38,634 bases of DNA from Candidatus Desantisiibacteriota bacterium (GTDB lineage: Bacteria; UBA9089; CG2-30-40-21): the NCBI GenBank assembly GCA_016208205.1, contig JACQYP010000015.1:1-38634 (forward strand), read 5' to 3'. Made by a program: the position numbers and the translations under genes. Below, in pieces: positions 1 to 8,156 of the stretch (the first letter of the stretch is position 1; every line of letters starts with the position of its first letter). Under the pieces are notes generated by a model. The model saw only the letters and a list, made by a program, of their open reading frames with translations. It was not told the origin of the DNA and did not search any database.

Positions 1-120
1 TGTAAAATGGCTACTGTAAAATGAGAAATGTAAAATGAAAGAACTCAAGAAGAATGCTAACCCATGCAAAATACAGTAGTTTTCAATTTTTCATTATCCA
101 TTTTACAGTTTACAGTTATT
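1..120. repeat. Imperfect palindromic intergenic repeat
   Basis: The left half repeats TGTAAAATG-type words and the right half carries their complements (CATTTTACAGTTTACAG). The stretch can therefore fold on itself. No ORF is supported in 1-417. Between this element and the next repeat the sequence is AT-rich and I see nothing else in it. Confidence 0.5.
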
Positions 121-250
121 CATAATGGAAAACTTGAACATTGAGTATAAGAAAATTTAATAGAGTTAAAATAATTTTGATATTATATCACAATCTACCT
201 GATTTTGTCAACTTTTTTTTCGGTGAGTTCAATCATTTTTTTTTGTAACA

Positions 251-323
251 GGTTGTCTGGTTCACAGTTCACGGGTTAAGAAAGCAAACCATCAATCCTG
301 AGCCAAATAACCTGAGTAGTTAC
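251..323. repeat. Dispersed repeat family R1, copy a
   Basis: It carries the core GGTTAAGAAAGCAAACCATC and ends in CCTGAGTAGTTAC. Closely related cores occur at 6772-6826 and 16711-16782, always between genes. The flanks GGTTCAC and GTGAACC types are mutually complementary in the other copies, so the family is palindromic. Confidence 0.65.
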
Positions 324-360
324 AGCTGATAAAAAAACCGGGAGATCAGAATTACCGTAG

Positions 361-395
361 AAAAAAGTAGGGACAGGGCAATGCCCTGTCCCTAC
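361..395 (-). terminator. Intrinsic terminator of the tig-clpP-clpX operon
   Basis: Positions 367-395 form a perfect inverted repeat with 14-bp arms (GTAGGGACAGGGCA and its complement) around one base. Read on the minus strand, six T residues (361-366) follow the stem directly. It lies 22 bp after the clpX stop. The stem sequence resembles the GTAGGGGCAA-type repeat at 36204-36310, so a dispersed repeat seems to serve as terminator. Confidence 0.75.
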
Positions 396-417
396 ACTCT
401 GTCCCTACGCCCTGTCC

Positions 418-1662
418 TTACGCAATCTCCTTATGCAACATCATAGTAGGCTTTGCCTTACCAAGAACAACCTCTCTGGTAATAGCAACCTCCTTTATGT
501 TGGTTCTGGAAGGGATCTCGTACATAATATCAAGCATCGTATCCTCAATCACAGCCCGCAGTCCCCTGGCTCCTGTCTCTCGTTTAATGGCTATCTCTGC
601 AATTGTCTCAATAGCATCATCAGTAAATCTTAATCTCACCCCTTCCATCTCAAAAAATCTCATGTACTGTTTTACCAGAGCATTCCTTGGCTCGATCAAT
701 ATACGGATAAGATCATCCTTTCTCAAGGCATCAAGGGCTGATGTAACCGGAAGTCGGCCGACAAACTCAGGGATCAAACCATATTTCAACAGATCGTCAG
801 GAATAACCTGCGATAAAATCTCACCACTGTTTCTTTCCTGCTTTGTTTTGATCACCCCTCCAAACCCAAGGGTTTTCTTGCCAATCCGCTGCTCGATAAC
901 ATCTTCCAGCCCAACAAAGGCACCACCGCATATAAAAAGGATATTTGAGGTATCTAACTGGATATACTCCTGATGCGGATGTTTTCTTCCACCCTGGGGT
1001 GGGACATTAGCCACAGTTCCTTCCAATATCCTTAACAATGCCTGCTGCACCCCTTCACCGGAAACATCCCTGGTAATAGAAGCACTATCCCCTTTTCTTG
1101 AAAGTTTATCTATCTCGTCAATAAAGATAATCCCCATTTCTGCTCGTTTCACATCAAAATCAGCCACCTGAATAAGACGAAGCAGGATGTTTTCCACATC
1201 CTCACCAACATACCCTGCCTCAGTTAAGGCAGTGGCATCTACTATTGCCAGGGGCACATCCAATATCCTTGCCATGGTTTGAGCCAGCAAGGTTTTTCCT
1301 GAACCGGTTGGTCCTATCAAAAGGATATTACTCTTTTCTAATTCAATATCGTTTCTATGAGCAGCAGCATAATTTACTCGTTTATAGTGATTGTATACTG
1401 CCACAGAAAGAACCTTTTTTGATGTTTCTTGACCAATAATATACTCATCCAAAACAGTTTTTATCTCTTTAGGACTTGGCAGATAGCCTGGATTAAATTT
1501 CCTTACAGATGTCCATTCATCTCCAATTATTTGATTGCACAACTCAACACATTCATCACAGATAAAAACACCCGGACCTGAAACTAACTTTCTCACATCC
1601 GCCTGACTCTTACCACAAAAAGAACATGCCACCCTTTCACTCTTGTCCCCAAAACGGAGCAT
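418..1662 (-). CDS. clpX: ClpX, ATPase subunit of the ClpXP protease
   Basis: This is the AAA+ unfoldase that recognises tagged or damaged proteins and feeds them to ClpP in the cytoplasm. The predicted protein has 414 residues, normal for the family. It shows an N-terminal C4 zinc finger (Cys13, Cys16, Cys35, Cys38), Walker A GPTGSGKT (117-124), the GYVGED pore loop (150-155), Walker B IIFIDE (178-183), an RKH loop (GGRKHPH) and the sensor-2 GARGLR motif. The start at 1662 is chosen because AGGAGG lies just upstream. The frame stays open to 1725, but that extension only translates an intergenic repeat ([10 protein letters not shown]). It is third in tig-clpP-clpX and is separated from clpP by 301 bp of repeats. 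Confidence 0.97.
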   Translation of the reverse strand: MLRFGDKSERVACSFCGKSQADVRKLVSGPGVFICDECVELCNQIIGDEWTSVRKFNPGYLPSPKEIKTVLDEYIIGQETSKKVLSVAVYNHYKRVNYAAAHRNDIELEKSNILLIGPTGSGKTLLAQTMARILDVPLAIVDATALTEAGYVGEDVENILLRLIQVADFDVKRAEMGIIFIDEIDKLSRKGDSASITRDVSGEGVQQALLRILEGTVANVPPQGGRKHPHQEYIQLDTSNILFICGGAFVGLEDVIEQRIGKKTLGFGGVIKTKQERNSGEILSQVIPDDLLKYGLIPEFVGRLPVTSALDALRKDDLIRILIEPRNALVKQYMRFFEMEGVRLRFTDDAIETIAEIAIKRETGARGLRAVIEDTMLDIMYEIPSRTNIKEVAITREVVLGKAKPTMMLHKEIA

Positions 1663-1680
1663 AACCTTCCTCCTTTTTTC

Positions 1681-1735
1681 AATCTCCAATCTCGAATTGC
1701 GAATCTCGAATCTATCGTTCTCCAATCGTAACTAC
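1681..1735. repeat. Dispersed repeat R3 upstream of clpX
   Basis: A 23-bp block at about 1690-1712 matches a block near 9510-9535, upstream of phoH, at 21 of 23 positions; the shared words are GAATTGCGAATCTCG. In both places it sits about 20-30 bp before the start codon of a minus-strand gene, in the same orientation. Related words recur at 1915-1955. Confidence 0.6.
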
Positions 1736-1761
1736 TCACCAAGTGGAATTTACCACGAAGT

Positions 1762-1874
1762 TTGGAGTGCGAGAGCTTACTTGCTTTCGCTCTGCAAATT
1801 GCTGTACCGCAAAAATGGCAGCAAGTAAGCTGCCGTAAAAACAAAGCGAAAGCAAGCAAGCTTTCGCACTCCAA
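1762..1874. repeat. Inverted repeat R4 (GAGTGCGAAAGC family)
   Basis: The 30-base arms 1762-1791 and 1845-1874 are complementary at 28 of 30 positions. An inner hairpin, GGCAGC-AAGTAA-GCTGCC, lies between them. The same words, including an AAGTAA loop, recur at 18949-18975. It fills most of the clpP-clpX gap and may act as an RNA processing or stability element in the operon transcript. Confidence 0.7.
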
Positions 1875-1963
1875 ATAAGCGGACTTTTGCATACAAGCTG
1901 AATAGTTACCTCCAATCTTCAATTCGCAACTCACGATTCACGATTCGCAATCTACTAATTACA

Positions 1964-2614
1964 TTACTTCTTCTTTATTTTTGGTTCAATTCTTGATTCA
2001 ATCTTCTTTGGTTCAATATTTGGTCCAGATGCTGTCCGTGATTGAAGAACCTCATCTATTATCCCATAAGTCTTAGCCTCAGCTGCAGACATATAATAAT
2101 CCCTGTCCGTACCTTGTTGAACAGCATCCAGTGTTTGACCGGTATGAGTTGCTAAGATATGATTCAATAAATCCCTCATCCTCATGATTTCCTGTGCCTG
2201 AATATGAATATCCACAGCCTGTCCCTGAACACCACCAAGCGGTTGATGGATCATAATGCGAGCATGGGGCAAGGCAAATCTTTTGCCCTTTGTGCCTGCA
2301 GCAAGCAGCAAAGCACCCATGCTGGCTGCCTGACCAACACAAATAGTAGCAATATCTGCCTTTACATATTGTATCGTATCATAGATAGCAAGTCCCGCAG
2401 TTACCACCCCACCCGGGCTATTAATATAAAGGTTAATATCCTTTTCCGGATCATCAGCCTCTAAAAACAATATCTGAGCAATAATAACATTAGCCACATC
2501 ATCATCAATCGGGGTACCAATAAATATGATCCTTTCCTTCAATAAACGAGAATAAATATCATACCCTCGCTCTCCACGAGCACCTTGTTCAACAACCATA
2601 GGGATTAACGCCAT
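1964..2614 (-). CDS. clpP: ClpP, proteolytic subunit of ClpXP
   Basis: This is the serine peptidase that forms the tetradecameric chamber partnered by ClpX. The start at 2614 follows a GGAGGAG ribosome site and gives 216 residues; an ORF extension to 2653 has no such support. The catalytic triad is Ser98 (in GQAASMGA), His123 (in MIHQPLGG) and Asp172 (in TDRDYYMS). The oxyanion and substrate strand SPGG is at 66-69. The C-terminal tail ([17 protein letters not shown]) is longer and more charged than usual. It lies between tig and clpX on the minus strand and is probably cotranscribed with both. Confidence 0.97.
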   Translation of the reverse strand: MALIPMVVEQGARGERGYDIYSRLLKERIIFIGTPIDDDVANVIIAQILFLEADDPEKDINLYINSPGGVVTAGLAIYDTIQYVKADIATICVGQAASMGALLLAAGTKGKRFALPHARIMIHQPLGGVQGQAVDIHIQAQEIMRMRDLLNHILATHTGQTLDAVQQGTDRDYYMSAAEAKTYGIIDEVLQSRTASGPNIEPKKIESRIEPKIKKK

Positions 2615-2637
2615 TCTTCTCCTCCAAATGTAAATAG

Positions 2638-2696
2638 AATTAATAATTAACAATTATCAATCATTGATAATTACTAATTAATAATTGATAATTTTA
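2638..2696. repeat. AT-rich palindrome between tig and clpP
   Basis: AATTATCAAT and its complement ATTGATAATT (2652-2672) flank a single C. Further ATTAAT and ATAATT words continue to tig. The CAATTAT word is the unit of the tandem array at 32741-32789, so both probably belong to one AT-rich repeat family. Confidence 0.55.
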
Positions 2697-3995
2697 CTAC
2701 TCCACCTCATCCTCAACCAATTGACTTACCATCTCAACCTTTATATCGGCATTATCTAAGAGAAAATTTAATATTTTCTCTATCAACATCTCATGCATTT
2801 TCATATCCTTTTTTTCTTCATCACTCAAATATGCCCTTATTTTTTCCGCATCTCCCCTGAAATTAGTAAAGATCCAATTTTTATACTCCTCATCACTTAC
2901 AGTAATATTTTCTCTTAAGGCAATATGTTCCAGAATCAACAACGATTTAAGCTTTTTCTCAGCATTTGGTTGAAACCTTTGGTGCATTGATTCCTTATTC
3001 ATCACATCTTCTGGTGGATGTATGCCCTGTCCATGGAGATAACGGAGAAATTCTTCACAAAGAATCTCTGTTTCCTTTTTGACTAATGTCTTTGGAAGAG
3101 AGAAATCACATCTTTCAAGCAAGCTTTCTATAACCTTACCCTTTAACACCTCTTGAGCCATTTCCTCATTCATGGCTACAAGATCATCTCTTATTACCTT
3201 TTTTACATCATCAATGGTTTCATATTCTCCCATATCCTTAGCAAACTCATCATCAATTGCAGGCAAATGCTTTTGTTTTAACTCGTTTATCTTAACAGTA
3301 AAGGTTACATCCTTTCCGGCTATATCAGGATTAATAAAGTTCTCCGGGATAGCAAGTGTAAATGTAGAATTTTCACCAACCTTAAGCCCAATCAGATTTT
3401 CCTCAAACTCAGGCAAGGCAGTATCTTTACCTATTTCTATCAAAGAATTTTCCTTACTTTGTTTAACACCATCCACCATATATTCAAAATCTACAATAGC
3501 AACATCACCATTTGCTGCCGGTCTATTATCATCTACATCTACCAGAGTAGCATATTCCTCCTGTAGTCGTTGAAGCTGTGCTTCAACATCCTCATCCTTA
3601 ACCTCTAACACCTTTTTAATTAAAGGTATATTACGATAATCTTCGAACTCTATCCTTGGTTTTACCTCTATCAAAGCAGTAAAAGAAAGCTCTTCCTTAT
3701 CTTTATATTGTATATTATCAACAACAGGAAGGGCTACCGGCTGAATATCATGCTGTCTCATCCCTTCTGCACATGCCTCACTAATGAGTTTTTGAACAGT
3801 CTCCTGCTGTATCTTATGGCTGAATCTGGATGCAACCATGTGTCTGGGAACCTTACCTGCTCTAAATCCAGGCAACTCTACCCTTGCAAGGACAGCATTT
3901 AATTCCTTTTCATATTTTGATACTATCTTCTCCTTAGGAATAACCACCTTAAATTCAACCTGACAATCATCCTTGTGTTCACATTCTAACTGCAC
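2697..3995 (-). CDS. tig: Trigger factor, ribosome-associated chaperone
   Basis: The protein binds ribosomes at the exit tunnel and shields nascent chains; its central FKBP-like domain is a peptidyl-prolyl isomerase. The ribosome-docking signature GFRAGKVP is at 43-50, the PPIase region runs about 155-245 (GDVAIVDFEYMVDG), and the rest is the helical chaperone domain. I choose a GTG start at 3995 (432 residues) because AAGGAGG (4001-4007) lies five bases upstream. The in-frame ATG at 4016 lies on the far side of this site and has no ribosome site of its own. It is first in tig-clpP-clpX and driven by the promoter near 4151-4179. Confidence 0.95.
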   Translation of the reverse strand: MQLECEHKDDCQVEFKVVIPKEKIVSKYEKELNAVLARVELPGFRAGKVPRHMVASRFSHKIQQETVQKLISEACAEGMRQHDIQPVALPVVDNIQYKDKEELSFTALIEVKPRIEFEDYRNIPLIKKVLEVKDEDVEAQLQRLQEEYATLVDVDDNRPAANGDVAIVDFEYMVDGVKQSKENSLIEIGKDTALPEFEENLIGLKVGENSTFTLAIPENFINPDIAGKDVTFTVKINELKQKHLPAIDDEFAKDMGEYETIDDVKKVIRDDLVAMNEEMAQEVLKGKVIESLLERCDFSLPKTLVKKETEILCEEFLRYLHGQGIHPPEDVMNKESMHQRFQPNAEKKLKSLLILEHIALRENITVSDEEYKNWIFTNFRGDAEKIRAYLSDEEKKDMKMHEMLIEKILNFLLDNADIKVEMVSQLVEDEVE

Positions 3996-4027
3996 ATCTT
4001 CCTCCTTGTTCCACATTCAATCATTTC

Positions 4028-4136
4028 ATTAAAACTACTCAGGTTGTCTCCCTTTACAATTTACGATTAGTCACCTTACATTCTTCATATTTCATCGTTT
4101 TCTAACCTTGAACCTTTGAATCGTAAGCCTGAGTAG
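4028..4136. repeat. Palindromic repeat in the tig 5' region
   Basis: Ends ACTACTCAGG and CCTGAGTAGCTAC are complementary. The left end continues as GGTTGTC, as in R1 copies at 251 and 16718, so this is a diverged member. It would lie in the untranslated leader of the tig transcript. Confidence 0.5.
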
Positions 4137-4150
4137 CTACTAAAATTATT

Positions 4151-4179
4151 ATATTATCATGCATTTTGAGATTTGTCAA
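4151..4179 (-). promoter_or_regulatory. tig: σ70-type promoter for tig-clpP-clpX
   Basis: On the minus strand, a perfect TTGACA (4174-4179) is followed after 17 bases by TAATAT (4151-4156). GATAAT (4153-4158) is an alternative -10 with 15-base spacing. It lies about 155 bp upstream of the tig GTG. Confidence 0.55.
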
Positions 4180-4188
4180 GGAAAATTC

Positions 4189-4204
4189 TTGCCATTCATG
4201 GCAA
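4189..4204. promoter_or_regulatory. Candidate operator between divergent promoters
   Basis: TTGCCATTCATGGCAA is a perfect inverted repeat with 7-bp arms and a 2-bp centre. It sits midway between the two outward-facing -35 boxes (4174-4179 and 4217-4222). It does not match the CIRCE heat-shock operator consensus. A dimeric regulator bound here could affect both tig and the NHL-protein gene. No binding protein can be named. Confidence 0.45.
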
Positions 4205-4216
4205 AATAGGTAGTTC

Positions 4217-4244
4217 TTGACAAAACAAAAAAATAGTGTATAAT
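4217..4244 (+). promoter_or_regulatory. Consensus σ70 promoter for the NHL-protein gene
   Basis: A perfect TTGACA (4217-4222) and a perfect TATAAT (4239-4244) are separated by 16 bases. The gene start is 53 bp downstream. Confidence 0.8.
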
Positions 4245-4297
4245 AAATGTAATCACTCAACCAGAACGGTTACATCCTGTCAAAACATGGAGTTATA

Positions 4298-6748
4298 ATG
4301 AAACACATTCGTATCATTCTTTTATTAACAACCTTGCTGTCATTCATTCCTCTTGCATATGCCGAGCATGGTGAGCATGATAGTAAGACAGTAAGCCATG
4401 AAAAACACGGAAAGGTAGCAGAGCCGGAGTTCTGGAAAGAGGGTGCTCGTCAAAAACCGGAGCATTCATCTCTCGAATATGATAGCCTCAAAGAAAATGC
4501 CGATGCCTATTTTAATCAAGGGATTAATCTTCATAAAAATATGCAATTCTTAGAAGCCGTTCCTTTCTACAAAAAGGCTATTGAATTAAATCCGGAGATG
4601 CTTAAGGCATGGTACTGGATGGGAAAAAGCTATTATCAGGCAGGGATGATGGAACAAGCCTTTTGTGCATGGCGACATGCTATAACACTTGGCGAGGTAG
4701 ATGAAAACGAGGAGATTAGTAAACGAATCAAGTCATATTATCTTAAAGAGGATAGCTTGCCGACATCTTATGAAAGCCTTGCCTCCTTATCAGGAAAGAC
4801 ACCGGATAATGTTTGCTTCTACAATCCTACTGGAATAGCATCCGATCATAATGGATATGTGTATCTTTCTACTTATTCAGGCAGAATACTAAAGCTCTCA
4901 CCAAGCTTTAATCTTGTTTCAAGAATAGGAACAAGGGGGAAAGGGGAACAGAATTTGTGGCAGCCGTATGGTATCTGTATTGACAAAAACTATAATATCT
5001 GGGTGACGGATAAGGCATTACACAAGGTAATAAAGTTTTCATCAAATGGAAAATTTTTGCTGCAGATTGGGCATCAGGGATATAAAACCGGTGAGTTTTC
5101 ATCCCCAAAGGCAATTGCTGCTGATTCTAAAGGGAATATTTTTGTAGCTGATACAGGGAATTCAAGGGTGCAAAAGTTTAATAAAGATGGCAAATTTATT
5201 GCTTGTATCGGCCGTCTTGGTCATGGAAATAGTGGGCTATATCATCCGCGGGCAGTGCTGGTTGACAAAAAAGATTATCTCTGGGTGGCTGATTCATGGA
5301 AAAAAAGCTTGTTCAAATTTAACGAACTTGGCGAGATAAAAGAGATTGTCCCTGTACCGGAAAACCAGAAACCCTTAGCCATGACTATTGGGAATGCAGA
5401 GGACTGCTGTTTCTATATTACCACAGCTGAGGGTAATATCTATCGATTCTTCCCGGATAGTAATGAATGGAAAAAGATTGAGATAAAGGGCAAGGCAGAA
5501 CAAAACTCCTTATCGGGTGGGTTTGGAACCCACCCCTACTATGGTATTGCCATAACCCATTATGGGTATCTGTATTTATCAAACTTCAACGCTAACTCTG
5601 TAGGATCCTTTGTCCCAACACTATCTAAACAACTTGATATTAATGTAGAGATAGAAAAGGTAGATGTCAGCCGTTTCCCTCTGGTTACGCATCAAGTCTC
5701 TGTTACTACAAAGGATAAAATACCATTTGTCGGGCTCAAAGGCTGCAACTTCAAGGTTGGTGAAGATAAATTGGTCATGACACCGGTTGGGGTTAAGCAA
5801 ATTATAAATGATGCTGACCATATCAGTATCAGCTTTGTAGTAGATAATTGCAGGGGGATGTATCCCTTTAAGCAGCGATTGAAAAAAATGTTTGCCATAT
5901 TTTCAGAAAAAATGGAATCAGGGATAGATGAAGTATCTGTGCTTGGTGTCAACAAGAAAGAATCTCAGGAAATACAGCCATTCACCTATTCTAATGCAAG
6001 GATTAAAAAGGTAATCGACAGCCTTTTCCTTAAAGAAGAGCATTTGGATGAGGCTGTGTATCATGGGATTATTGATTGCATTGACAGTAGCTTGAAGAAA
6101 AATGTAAGAAAAGCTGTTGTCCTTGTTACCCCCGGTCAGGATGAAGAGATAACCAGCCTCTATGAGCGATGTAAATACTTTGCCAAAAATAACGCTATCC
6201 CGATATTTATTGTGGATCTCCGGGCTGACGGTGAGAGTGTTCTCTTAAAAGAGATGGCAAGGGATACCGGGGGCAAATATTATATCTTGAATGACTATTT
6301 TCAAGGGAAGCGGCTCAGGTATGACATTGACCAACAAACCCACAGGCAGGCTAAATATTTGCTTACATACAAGGCTGAGGCTCACAATTATAAATGGGAT
6401 AATTCCTGGGTCAGAACCGTGATTATTGCAGGGTATAAGGATATGATTGGCAGGGATATGAATGGATATTTCATTCCTGAGGGACAAGGGTCTGATGGTA
6501 CATACTTTAAGATGAGGGCTGAGAAATATAGTGAGTGGAAGGATAAACAAGCAGCAGAAAAGTTAGAGGCTCGCAAGGCATGGGAAGAAAGGTTGATGAA
6601 ACAGGAAAGCGGTGAGGCAGGTAAGGAAAAGGAAGAAGCAGCTAAGAAAAAAGAGGCAGCAGCACCTAAGGAAAAGAAACCTGCAGGCGGAGGTCATGGC
6701 GGTGGACATGGCGGTGGACATGGCGGCGGCGGTCATGGAAAGCATTGA
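4298..6748 (+). CDS. Secreted TPR / NHL β-propeller / VWA-like protein
   Basis: The 816-residue protein has a signal peptide (1-22, cleavage after AYA). A His-rich stretch (EHGEHDSK, SHEKHGK) follows, then a TPR pair at about 65-135. NHL repeats (about 170-435; blades with GNIFVADTGNSRVQKF-type signatures) form a β-propeller. A VWA-like fold occupies about 505-690, a charged coiled coil about 730-785, and the end is Gly/His-rich (GGGHGGGHGG type). The VWA MIDAS is degenerate: VVDNCRG stands where DxSxS is expected. NHL propellers usually bind proteins, RNA or ligands; the His-rich ends could bind metal. It is alone in its transcription unit with a strong promoter, so abundant periplasmic or surface expression is likely. 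The specific function is unknown. Confidence 0.85.
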   Translation: MKHIRIILLLTTLLSFIPLAYAEHGEHDSKTVSHEKHGKVAEPEFWKEGARQKPEHSSLEYDSLKENADAYFNQGINLHKNMQFLEAVPFYKKAIELNPEMLKAWYWMGKSYYQAGMMEQAFCAWRHAITLGEVDENEEISKRIKSYYLKEDSLPTSYESLASLSGKTPDNVCFYNPTGIASDHNGYVYLSTYSGRILKLSPSFNLVSRIGTRGKGEQNLWQPYGICIDKNYNIWVTDKALHKVIKFSSNGKFLLQIGHQGYKTGEFSSPKAIAADSKGNIFVADTGNSRVQKFNKDGKFIACIGRLGHGNSGLYHPRAVLVDKKDYLWVADSWKKSLFKFNELGEIKEIVPVPENQKPLAMTIGNAEDCCFYITTAEGNIYRFFPDSNEWKKIEIKGKAEQNSLSGGFGTHPYYGIAITHYGYLYLSNFNANSVGSFVPTLSKQLDINVEIEKVDVSRFPLVTHQVSVTTKDKIPFVGLKGCNFKVGEDKLVMTPVGVKQIINDADHISISFVVDNCRGMYPFKQRLKKMFAIFSEKMESGIDEVSVLGVNKKESQEIQPFTYSNARIKKVIDSLFLKEEHLDEAVYHGIIDCIDSSLKKNVRKAVVLVTPGQDEEITSLYERCKYFAKNNAIPIFIVDLRADGESVLLKEMARDTGGKYYILNDYFQGKRLRYDIDQQTHRQAKYLLTYKAEAHNYKWDNSWVRTVIIAGYKDMIGRDMNGYFIPEGQGSDGTYFKMRAEKYSEWKDKQAAEKLEARKAWEERLMKQESGEAGKEKEEAAKKKEAAAPKEKKPAGGGHGGGHGGGHGGGGHGKH

Positions 6749-6771
6749 GCCTTGTCTAATTAAGGTTAGGA

Positions 6772-6826
6772 AGTTCACGGTTCAGAGGTTAAGAGAGTAA
6801 ACCATCAACCTTGAACCGTGAACCAT
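6772..6826. repeat. Dispersed repeat R1, copy b
   Basis: GTTCACGGTTCAGAGGTT at the left and AACCTTGAACCGTGAAC at the right are near-perfect complements around the R1 core (GGTTAAGAGAGTAAACCATC). The element abuts the following gene. Confidence 0.75.
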
Positions 6827-6829
6827 AAG

Positions 6830-7355
6830 ATGGAAAAGATTTTATATTCTATATTTAATACTAAATTTGGCTGGATGGGGATAGGGGCTAATACTTACGG
6901 CTTGATTGCTGTTATCCTTCCTCAAACTGATAAGGAAAAGACCCTTTCTCTAATCAAAAAAAGATTTGATGAAAATGACATGGTCAGGGATGAAGGGTAT
7001 TTTGAGGAGATAAAGACCTCCCTAACTACCTACTTTGAAGGAAAAAAGATAGCCTTTGACTATTCCATTAGATTTAAGGTTTGCTACTGAATTTGAGAAG
7101 AAGATATGGGAATCTACTCAATCCATCCCTTATGGTGAGGTGAGGAGTTATCAATTCATAGCAGAAAAAGCAGGTAGCCCAAAGGCATTCAGAGCAGCAG
7201 GGCAGGCATTGAAGAAAAATCCATTTCCAATTCTCATCCCTTGCCATCGGGTAATCCAGAGTAATGGTAAATCAGGTGGATTTTCAGGGGGGATAGGGTT
7301 TAAGAAAACTTTGCTCAGGATAGAGAATGGCATTGCTGATGAGAATTGTAGGTAA
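6830..7355 (+). pseudogene. ogt: Methylated-DNA--protein-cysteine methyltransferase, frameshifted
   Basis: The family repairs O6-alkylguanine by a suicide transfer to cysteine. The upstream frame (from ATG 6830 to the stop at 7088-7090) encodes the N-terminal domain through YFEGKKIAFD. The downstream frame encodes the C-terminal domain: IPLDL, IPYGEVRSY, the arginine-finger helix RAAGQAL and the active-site PCHRV. Dropping one base near 7061 (gac-T-att) joins them into the expected FDIPLDL. The A6 tract at 7042-7047 is not the slip site, because the second frame has TAG at 7050-7052. All key residues survive, so the shift is recent or is an assembly error. The repeat R1b directly precedes the start and no clear ribosome site is seen. 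Confidence 0.8.
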
Positions 7356-7471
7356 ACGTTCAGCCAGTGTTCGTAGTAACCCCATCCCCGATCGGAGTCG
7401 AGGACAAGTTTGTGGGGTTGCTCAAGCTGAATTTACTTAGCTTTAGCAGATTATTATAAACATCTCCCTGA

Positions 7472-7825
7472 CTACTGTTGACGACGAATCCGTACAATAC
7501 TTGGGGTAATGACACTAAACGCACCAACGAACTCTGATGCATGGTCATCAAATACTTTGGAGACAAGAATTGCTTTGCTTGCAGTCGTCAATCCTGCTAA
7601 CCGTAATAATACGACTCCTGTGTGGACAAACCGTTGACGATAAACCATTTCACCAAAATCTTTATCAGCAGTGAGCAACAAGGATTGTTGTTCATTTGAT
7701 AGTTGAAGCACCACATCATCAGTAACACTTGGCGATATTTCTGCGATATACAGAACATTGTATCCATCTTGACGCAATTGCATAACGATAGGTTTATCAA
7801 CGCTTTCGTCTGCCAAAAGGTTCAT
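7472..7825 (-). CDS. DUF5615 PIN-like toxin
   Basis: The 117-residue protein is a reduced PIN-like nuclease of the DUF5615 family. The acidic residues are Asp6 (LLADES), Asp54 and Asp56 (LTADKDFGEMVY), typical of the Mut7-C/PIN-like fold. Its ATG overlaps the stop of the upstream DUF433 gene by four bases, the standard arrangement of this TA-like pair. RNA cleavage is inferred from family context only. Confidence 0.85.
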   Translation of the reverse strand: MNLLADESVDKPIVMQLRQDGYNVLYIAEISPSVTDDVVLQLSNEQQSLLLTADKDFGEMVYRQRFVHTGVVLLRLAGLTTASKAILVSKVFDDHASEFVGAFSVITPSIVRIRRQQ

Positions 7826-8058
7826 GCCACTTTCTCCAGCACAGGGTAGACTACATCAGACCGTAGAGCTTGAGCAGCAAAGTCCAATGCTGCATAAATC
7901 GCTGGTTTTGTGAGACCTGGATGGGCTTCAATCAATTGCTCAATTGTTTCTCCAGCAGACAATTTTTCTAAAATCAATTCAACGGTAATCCGTGTTCCTG
8001 CGACCACAGGTTTTCCCATCATAATAGATGAATATGATTGGATTAATTGTGTGTTCAT
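7822..8058 (-). CDS. DUF433 antitoxin
   Basis: The 78-residue protein has the DUF433 pattern (PVVAGTRITVELILEKLSAG...AHPGLTKPAIYAAL), a winged-helix-like DNA-binding module. It precedes and overlaps the DUF5615 toxin, as expected for an antitoxin that neutralises the toxin and autoregulates. GGAGG lies 12 bases before the ATG, slightly far. Confidence 0.88.
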   Translation of the reverse strand: MNTQLIQSYSSIMMGKPVVAGTRITVELILEKLSAGETIEQLIEAHPGLTKPAIYAALDFAAQALRSDVVYPVLEKVA

Positions 8059-8120
8059 AATGTTTTCGTTCCTCCGTATCTATAAATTCACCATTGATGG
8101 AATTCACCCATCATACCGGC

Positions 8121-8140
8121 TAACCGCATAAATGCGGTTA
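8121..8140. repeat. Perfect hairpin between phoH and the DUF433 gene
   Basis: TAACCGCAT and ATGCGGTTA (9-bp arms) surround AA. It lies 16 bp after the phoH stop on the minus strand and has no T-run, so it is more likely a dispersed palindrome or processing site than a classical terminator. Confidence 0.5.
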
Positions 8141-8156
8141 CTACAAACTGCTACAA

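Noticed and set aside
497..973. Plus-strand ORF of 158 codons
   Set aside because: Antisense shadow of clpX, without ribosome site or recognisable protein.
1593..1934. Minus-strand 113-codon ORF before clpX
   Set aside because: It overlaps clpX out of frame and mainly translates repeats R3 and R4.
7042..7047. Programmed slippage on the A6 tract in ogt
   Set aside because: Slipping there into the downstream frame meets TAG at 7050-7052; the shift must lie further downstream.
7378..7419. Terminator after ogt (AACCCCA / TGGGGTT)
   Set aside because: Seven-base arms with a 28-base loop and no T-run are too weak to call.
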